Positions 60,232-64,000 of a DNA stretch of 64,000 nt are shown here, piece by piece. The notes beneath the pieces are model-generated. The model saw nothing but the letters and a program-made list of their open reading frames with translations. It had not been told where the DNA came from and did not search any database. Where the stretch lies: NCBI RefSeq assembly GCF_015351245.1, contig NZ_JADKSO010000002.1:248001-312000 (forward strand). The letters are read 5' to 3'. The stretch comes from Rathayibacter sp. VKM Ac-2879. Its GTDB lineage: Bacteria; Actinomycetota; Actinomycetes; Actinomycetales; Microbacteriaceae. Numbering within the stretch: the stretch's first letter is position 1; every line of letters begins with the position of its first letter. A program made the translations under genes and the position numbers.

Positions 60232-60783
60232 ATGAACGCTCCCTTTCCCCGCGCGCGCGACTCCCGCCCTGGCTACGACATCGGCGAGGTCGACTCGTTC
60301 CTCGCCTCGGCTCGTGAGGCGTACGCGCAGCTCTCGGGGGGCCCCGCCGATCTGCGCGCGGCGGATCTGCGCCACACGGCGTTCTCTTTGCGCAAGGGCG
60401 GCTACTCGGCTCCGCATGTCGACGCGGCGCTCGAACGACTCGAGGATGCCTTCGCGCTACGCGAGCGGCAGTACGCCATCGCTGCGCGCGGCGAGGCGGC
60501 GTGGCTCGCCGACGCGCGCGCGACCGCTCAGGAGCTGGTCAACCGCCTCGCGCGTCCGGCGCGTGAGCGCTTCACTCGCGCGGGACTGCTCACCACCGGC
60601 TACAACATCCGGCAGGTCGATGCCTTCGCCGACCGGATCTCGGGCTATTTCCGTGACGGGTCGGTGCTGACCGTCGATGACGTGCGCACGGTCTCGTTCG
60701 CGCCGCAGCGGGGCGGCTACTCCGAGTCGCAGGTCGATCTCGTGCTCGACACGGTGATCGACGTCATGCTCGCGGTGCGCTGA
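60232..60783 (+). CDS. Protein with two DivIVA-like repeats
   Basis: Protein of about 183 residues built from a duplicated DivIVA N-terminal motif. GYDIGEVDSFLASAREAY (about 16-33) is echoed by GYNIRQVDAFADRISGYF (about 124-141). FSLRKGGYSAPHVDAALERL (about 54-73) is echoed by VSFAPQRGGYSESQVDLVLD. The long coiled coil of true DivIVA/Wag31 is absent. It may sense membrane curvature or bind the polar growth machinery, but its function is unknown. A TGGCAGAAT promoter allows leaderless translation from the ATG at 60232. Confidence 0.82.
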   Translation: MNAPFPRARDSRPGYDIGEVDSFLASAREAYAQLSGGPADLRAADLRHTAFSLRKGGYSAPHVDAALERLEDAFALRERQYAIAARGEAAWLADARATAQELVNRLARPARERFTRAGLLTTGYNIRQVDAFADRISGYFRDGSVLTVDDVRTVSFAPQRGGYSESQVDLVLDTVIDVMLAVR

Positions 60784-60838
60784 GAGGCGCCACGCCTCCG
60801 ATCTGCTGGCCGATCAGGCCATCGTCCGTTATGCTTTC

Positions 60839-61558
60839 GTGATCGTGGCTAAGCATTCCGAGTTCCCCGTTGCCCAGCCGCCCGTCGTCCGGTACTCCGC
60901 CGAGCGTCCGGCGGTCCCTCGTCAGACCCCGGTCCGGCGCTCATGGGCTCGAGTCCCGCTCACCGTGCTGGCCTTCGCGGCATCGATCGCCTTCGTTATG
61001 GTGAACGTCGTCGATCCGTCCAGCGGGGCGGTGGCCTCGCCGTACTACCAGGCGCCCGTTCGCTTTAACGGCGACTCGGCGCAACGACTCGTCGTCGCCG
61101 ACACCGTCGAGCGCACGGTCCAGCGCGACTCCTTCGGAGCCGAAGCGAAGCCCACGCCGACCCCGACCCCGACTCCTACTCCCACCCCGACGCAGAGCGG
61201 TGGCGACAAGTCCTCGTCCGCGGCGGCGCCCGTCGCGCGAGCCGCGGCCCCCGATCCCGGCTCGGCGAAGGCGATCGCGTACGACATGATCGTGCAGCGT
61301 GGCTGGGCCGACAGCGAGTACGACTGCCTCGTCCTCCTGTGGAACCGCGAATCGGGCTGGAACGTCTACGCCGAGAACACCTCGAGCGGCGCCTACGGCA
61401 TCCCCCAGGCCCTTCCCGGATCCAAGATGGCCACGGCGGGCGGCGACTGGGCGTCGAGCGCGAGCACCCAGATCACGTGGGGTCTCGGCTACATCACCGG
61501 CCGCTACGGCTCGCCGTGCGGCGCCTGGGCGCATTCCGAGGCCAACGGCTGGTACTGA
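60839..61558 (+). CDS. Secreted SLT-like (transglycosylase/lysozyme-like) protein
   Basis: Protein of about 239 residues. It has a membrane segment at about 40-58 (VPLTVLAFAASIAFVMVNVV), then a linker with (Pro-Thr)7 (about 104-117). The C-terminal domain has CLVLLWNRESGWNVYAENTSSGAYGIPQ and ends GAWAHSEANGWY, with the Glu of RESGW as likely catalytic residue. This is the lysozyme-like fold common in actinobacterial secreted proteins; wall remodelling is likely. TATGCT at 60830-60835 is a probable -10; if so, the second GTG at 60845 may be the real start. Confidence 0.8.
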   Translation: MIVAKHSEFPVAQPPVVRYSAERPAVPRQTPVRRSWARVPLTVLAFAASIAFVMVNVVDPSSGAVASPYYQAPVRFNGDSAQRLVVADTVERTVQRDSFGAEAKPTPTPTPTPTPTPTQSGGDKSSSAAAPVARAAAPDPGSAKAIAYDMIVQRGWADSEYDCLVLLWNRESGWNVYAENTSSGAYGIPQALPGSKMATAGGDWASSASTQITWGLGYITGRYGSPCGAWAHSEANGWY

Positions 61559-61641
61559 CGTCCCTGCGTCCCCAAGGCGTCCCGACGGGCTGATCCGCGC
61601 CTCCCGCCCGAGCGTCGCCGGGTAGGGAGGACCATCGTCGC

Positions 61642-61647
61642 TAGCCT
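61642..61647 (+). promoter_or_regulatory. -10 box of antiporter gene (TAGCCT), leaderless start
   Basis: TAGCCT, six bases, then the GTG at 61654. Confidence 0.45.
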
Positions 61648-61653
61648 GGTCCA

Positions 61654-63399
61654 GTGGATTACGCGCTGCTCGGGGTCGTCGGGATCATCACCGTCGTCAC
61701 CGTCGCGCGGTTCTCGAGCAAGCTGGGGATCGCGGCACCGCTCATCCTCGTGGTGGTGGGGATCGTCGCCTCCTATCTGCCCGGTGTGCCCGACATCGAG
61801 GTCGAGCCCGAGCTGATCCTGGCGGGCGTGCTGCCGCCGCTGCTCTACTCGGCCGCCATCCAGGTGCCGCTGACTGATTTCCGTCGCAATCTGCGCTCGA
61901 TCTTCGGGCTCTCGGTGCTCCTCGTGGTGGTCACGGCGCTCGTCGTCGGCGGCTTCCTCTGGCTGGTGTTCCCCGAGCTGAGCCTCCCCGCGGCGATCGC
62001 CCTGGGCGCGGTGGTGAGCCCGACGGACGCGGTGGCGGCGACCTCGATCGGAAAGAGACTCGGACTGCCTCCGCGACTCGTGACAGTGCTCGAGGGCGAG
62101 AGCCTCGTCAACGACGCGTCGGCGCTCGTGCTGCTGCGGGCCGCGACGGCCGCGGCAGCGGTGGTGGGCGCCTCCGTCACCACCGACGCACTTGACGTCG
62201 GCGAGGTCGGAGTGCTGTTCACCTACTCGGTCGTGATGGCGATCGCGGTCGGTCTGGCGATCGGAATGCTCACGGTCTTCGTGCGGTCGACCCTCCGCGA
62301 TCCCGTGCTCGACACGGCCGTCTCGTTCGTCGTCCCTTTCCTCGCCTACATTCCGGCCGAGGAGCTCGGCGCCTCCGGAGTGCTCGCGGTGGTCGTCACG
62401 GGGATCTACACCGGGCATAACAGCGCCCGGTTCCTCAGCTCGCAGTCGCGTATCAGCGAGCGGGTGAACTGGCGGACCGTGCAGTTCCTGCTCGAGAACG
62501 GCGTGTTCCTGGTGATGGGTGCCGAGATCAAGGCCATCGTCGGCGAGGTGGCCCCGGGGGAGTTCGGCACAGGGGCGGCGGTGCTGGTGGGCCTGATCGT
62601 CGTGGTGATTCTCATCGTCCTCCGGACCCTGTTCGTCTGGCCGCTCCTGCTGTGGTTGCGCGGCTCCGGTCGACGGGCGGAGCGGATCAACCGGCGGCTC
62701 GCCGTCGGGCTGATGCGGCTCCGCAACAGCGCGAGCAGCGACGAGCGCTTCGTCCGCCGTCACCAGCGCGCCGAGCGGCTGTATCAGCGGCGCGAGACCG
62801 ACCTGGCCGCGACGACGAACGAGGCTTTCGGCTGGCGCGGAGGCGTGATCCTCTCGTGGTCGGGCATGCGCGGCGTGGTGACGCTGGCGGCCGCGCAGTC
62901 GCTGCCGGAGGAGACTCCCTACCGCGGACAGCTGATCCTCATCGCCTTCACGGTCGCCGTCGCCACCCTCCTGCTCCAGGGTGCGACTCTGCCGGGGCTC
63001 ATCCGTCTGACCGGCATCCAGGGCAGCGACGGCGATGCCGACCGGCGCGAGCTCGCGACCCTGCTCGACGAGGTCGCCTCGACCGGCATCCAGTCGCTCG
63101 CGGAGGCGGAGGCGGGCCTTCCGGGGGGCCGTGCCGAGCCGCGGGTGCTCGAGCGCGTGCGCCGCGACACCCTGACCCGCTCTCAAGTCGCGTGGGAGCA
63201 GGTCGAGCGCGAGCCGGATGCTCCGCTCGGACCGCATGCGCAATACCTGCAGCTGCGTCGTGCCGTGCTGCTCTCGGAGCGGGAGGCGCTGTTGGAGGCG
63301 CGGGGCCGCGGCGTCTACTCCTCGCGCATCCTGCGCCGCGCGCAATCGATGCTCGACGCGGAGGAAGCCCGGCTCGACCTCGACGACAGCACACACTGA
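61654..63399 (+). CDS. CPA1 family Na+/H+ (cation/proton) antiporter
   Basis: Protein of 581 residues. The membrane part has 12 to 13 helices (about 1-440) with the ion-site motifs ALGAVVSPTDAVAATSIGKRLGLPPRLVTVLEGESLVNDASALVL and the later WSGMRGVVTLAAAQSLP. The last 140 residues are hydrophilic and helical. It exchanges Na+ or K+ for protons, so a role in pH and salt balance is expected. The start is GTG. Ion specificity cannot be read from sequence. Confidence 0.92.
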   Translation: MDYALLGVVGIITVVTVARFSSKLGIAAPLILVVVGIVASYLPGVPDIEVEPELILAGVLPPLLYSAAIQVPLTDFRRNLRSIFGLSVLLVVVTALVVGGFLWLVFPELSLPAAIALGAVVSPTDAVAATSIGKRLGLPPRLVTVLEGESLVNDASALVLLRAATAAAAVVGASVTTDALDVGEVGVLFTYSVVMAIAVGLAIGMLTVFVRSTLRDPVLDTAVSFVVPFLAYIPAEELGASGVLAVVVTGIYTGHNSARFLSSQSRISERVNWRTVQFLLENGVFLVMGAEIKAIVGEVAPGEFGTGAAVLVGLIVVVILIVLRTLFVWPLLLWLRGSGRRAERINRRLAVGLMRLRNSASSDERFVRRHQRAERLYQRRETDLAATTNEAFGWRGGVILSWSGMRGVVTLAAAQSLPEETPYRGQLILIAFTVAVATLLLQGATLPGLIRLTGIQGSDGDADRRELATLLDEVASTGIQSLAEAEAGLPGGRAEPRVLERVRRDTLTRSQVAWEQVEREPDAPLGPHAQYLQLRRAVLLSEREALLEARGRGVYSSRILRRAQSMLDAEEARLDLDDSTH

Positions 63400-63446
63400 T
63401 GCGCGCACGACCGTCCCTCGCCGGGCCGGACGGCTCGGGGCGCTCG

Positions 63447-63452
63447 TAGACT
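63447..63452 (+). promoter_or_regulatory. -10 box (TAGACT), leaderless start
   Basis: TAGACT, six bases, then the ATG at 63459. Confidence 0.45.
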
Positions 63453-63458
63453 GGAGCA

Positions 63459-63764
63459 ATGCCGCGCAGCAATCGACCCCGGGGGAGTCGCCGCGAGGAC
63501 GACGAGGGGCCTCGCGATCTCTCGCAGATGCTCGCCGGCTGGCGCCGCACTGAGCTGCACGCCGGCCGGGAGTGGAACGTGCAGCCCGTCTCCTCCGCCC
63601 GCGCGGTCAAGGACTACCTCTGCCCGGGCTGTGGTCTCACGATCGACATCGGCCAGGCGCACCTCGTCACCTGGCGGGCCGACGGTGCACTCGGCGACGC
63701 CGCCGACCTGGCCGGCCGCCGCCACTGGCACACCCACTGCTGGAGAATCCGAGGAGCACGATGA
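63459..63764 (+). CDS. Small protein with a probable zinc site
   Basis: Protein of 101 residues. The N-terminal third is Arg-rich and probably disordered. The centre has CPGCGLTIDIGQAHLVTW, and the end has RRHWHTHCW, so CxxC plus HxHC could bind zinc in an HNH-like or ribbon arrangement. Similar actinobacterial proteins carry an uninformative 'ATP/GTP-binding' label, for which no motif is visible here. The start is leaderless by the TAGACT box. It overlaps the following hydrolase gene (ATGA). Confidence 0.75.
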   Translation: MPRSNRPRGSRREDDEGPRDLSQMLAGWRRTELHAGREWNVQPVSSARAVKDYLCPGCGLTIDIGQAHLVTWRADGALGDAADLAGRRHWHTHCWRIRGAR

Positions 63765-64000
63765 CCCACGAGATCCGCGGAGGCATCACCCTCCCCGCCC
63801 GCCGCGAGGACGTTGAGCTGCGCACGTCCGACGGCCTGGTCCTCGTGGGCGAGCTCGCCCTGCCGCTCGACCGAGAGCCGACGGCGACGCTGGTGACCCT
63901 GCACCCGTTGCCCACACACGGCGGCTTCATGGACTCGCACGTGTTGCGCAAGGCGGCGGCTCGACTGCCGGCTCTCGCCGGTCTGGCCGTGCTGCGCTTC
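63761..64000 (+). CDS. Alpha/beta hydrolase, N-terminal part (3' end outside window)
   Basis: The first 80 residues of a hydrolase: VELRTSDGLVLVGELALPLD, then TLVTLHPLPTHGGFMDSHVLRKAAARLPALAGLAVLRF. This is the start of an alpha/beta-hydrolase fold, with the oxyanion-region HPLPTHGG. The nucleophile elbow lies beyond the window edge. GAGGAG precedes the ATG, which overlaps the previous stop. The function is unknown. Confidence 0.75.
   Translation, partial: MTHEIRGGITLPARREDVELRTSDGLVLVGELALPLDREPTATLVTLHPLPTHGGFMDSHVLRKAAARLPALAGLAVLRF

Noticed and set aside
57799-60417. An open antisense frame of about 870 codons across pyrH, frr and cdsA
   Set aside because: Low-complexity Arg/Gly/Glu composition and full overlap with three certain genes mark it as a shadow.
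61140-61200. Simple-sequence repeat as a regulatory element
   Set aside because: It encodes the Pro-Thr linker of the secreted SLT-like protein, a common spacer.
61504-63459. Antisense frame of about 650 codons over the antiporter
   Set aside because: Its His/Arg/Glu-rich composition mirrors the sense coding and it has no start context.
1-64000. tRNA, rRNA, integrase-bounded island or prophage
   Set aside because: No tRNA-like or rRNA sequence or phage gene was recognised; the only tyrosine recombinase is XerC in its normal place.

Overview
The window is one continuous stretch of a high-GC actinobacterial chromosome. The backbone mutM - smc - ftsY - ffh - rpsP - KH protein - rimM - trmD - rplS - rnhB - DUF2469 - yraN - comM - dprA - xerC - rpsB - tsf - pyrH - frr - cdsA is the conserved actinobacterial housekeeping order. 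Many start codons sit about 6 nt after a TANNNT box, which suggests leaderless mRNAs. Protein wording, the LLM-class oxidoreductase, the SLT-like secreted protein and the DivIVA-repeat protein fit Microbacteriaceae; genus cannot be fixed from the sequence alone.

Positions 1-645 hold the 3' end of mutM. Positions 1669-26805 hold a block of about 25 kb that separates mutM from smc, which are normally near neighbours. It encodes purine breakdown and the molybdenum cofactor needed for it: guanine deaminase and 8-oxoguanine deaminase, xanthine dehydrogenase (a fused FeS-Mo subunit plus a FAD subunit), XdhC, a MocA-like protein, uricase, HIU hydrolase, OHCU decarboxylase, allantoinase, an allantoate amidohydrolase-type enzyme and ureidoglycine-glyoxylate aminotransferase. 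An amidase with an N-terminal AtzH/HpxZ-like domain and a formamidase-like enzyme probably process what follows. PucR and MurR/RpiR regulators, a NifU/SufU-like scaffold and moaA, moaC, moaD, moaE, mogA, moeA and a MoeB-like gene complete it. Five promoters in the block share a [C/G]GAAAC-N10-[T/C]ANNN[T/C] arrangement that I did not see upstream of the housekeeping genes I compared.

Positions 26919-40603 hold smc, ftsY, lipA/lipB (reverse strand), ffh, a META-like lipoprotein, an LLM oxidoreductase, a SGNH lipoprotein and a GCS2 ligase (both reverse), then rpsP-KH-rimM-trmD. Positions 40604-42673 are an accessory patch with an AraC regulator frameshifted in a nine-base homopolymer, a low-GC remnant of a repeat-bearing surface protein, and AT-rich spacer. 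Positions 42674-53270 resume the backbone (map, rplS, rnhB, DUF2469, yraN, comM, dprA, an ABC exporter, a phosphodiesterase, xerC); lepB, usually next to rplS, is absent. Positions 53271-64000 carry an M23 peptidase, an MFS sugar porter, rpsB-tsf-pyrH-frr-cdsA, a two-repeat DivIVA protein, a secreted transglycosylase-like protein, a CPA1 antiporter, a small Zn-site protein and a truncated alpha/beta hydrolase gene.

Three copies of a palindromic repeat of about 60 bp with a conserved asymmetric loop lie between genes. I saw no tRNA, rRNA, CRISPR, intact insertion sequence or prophage.
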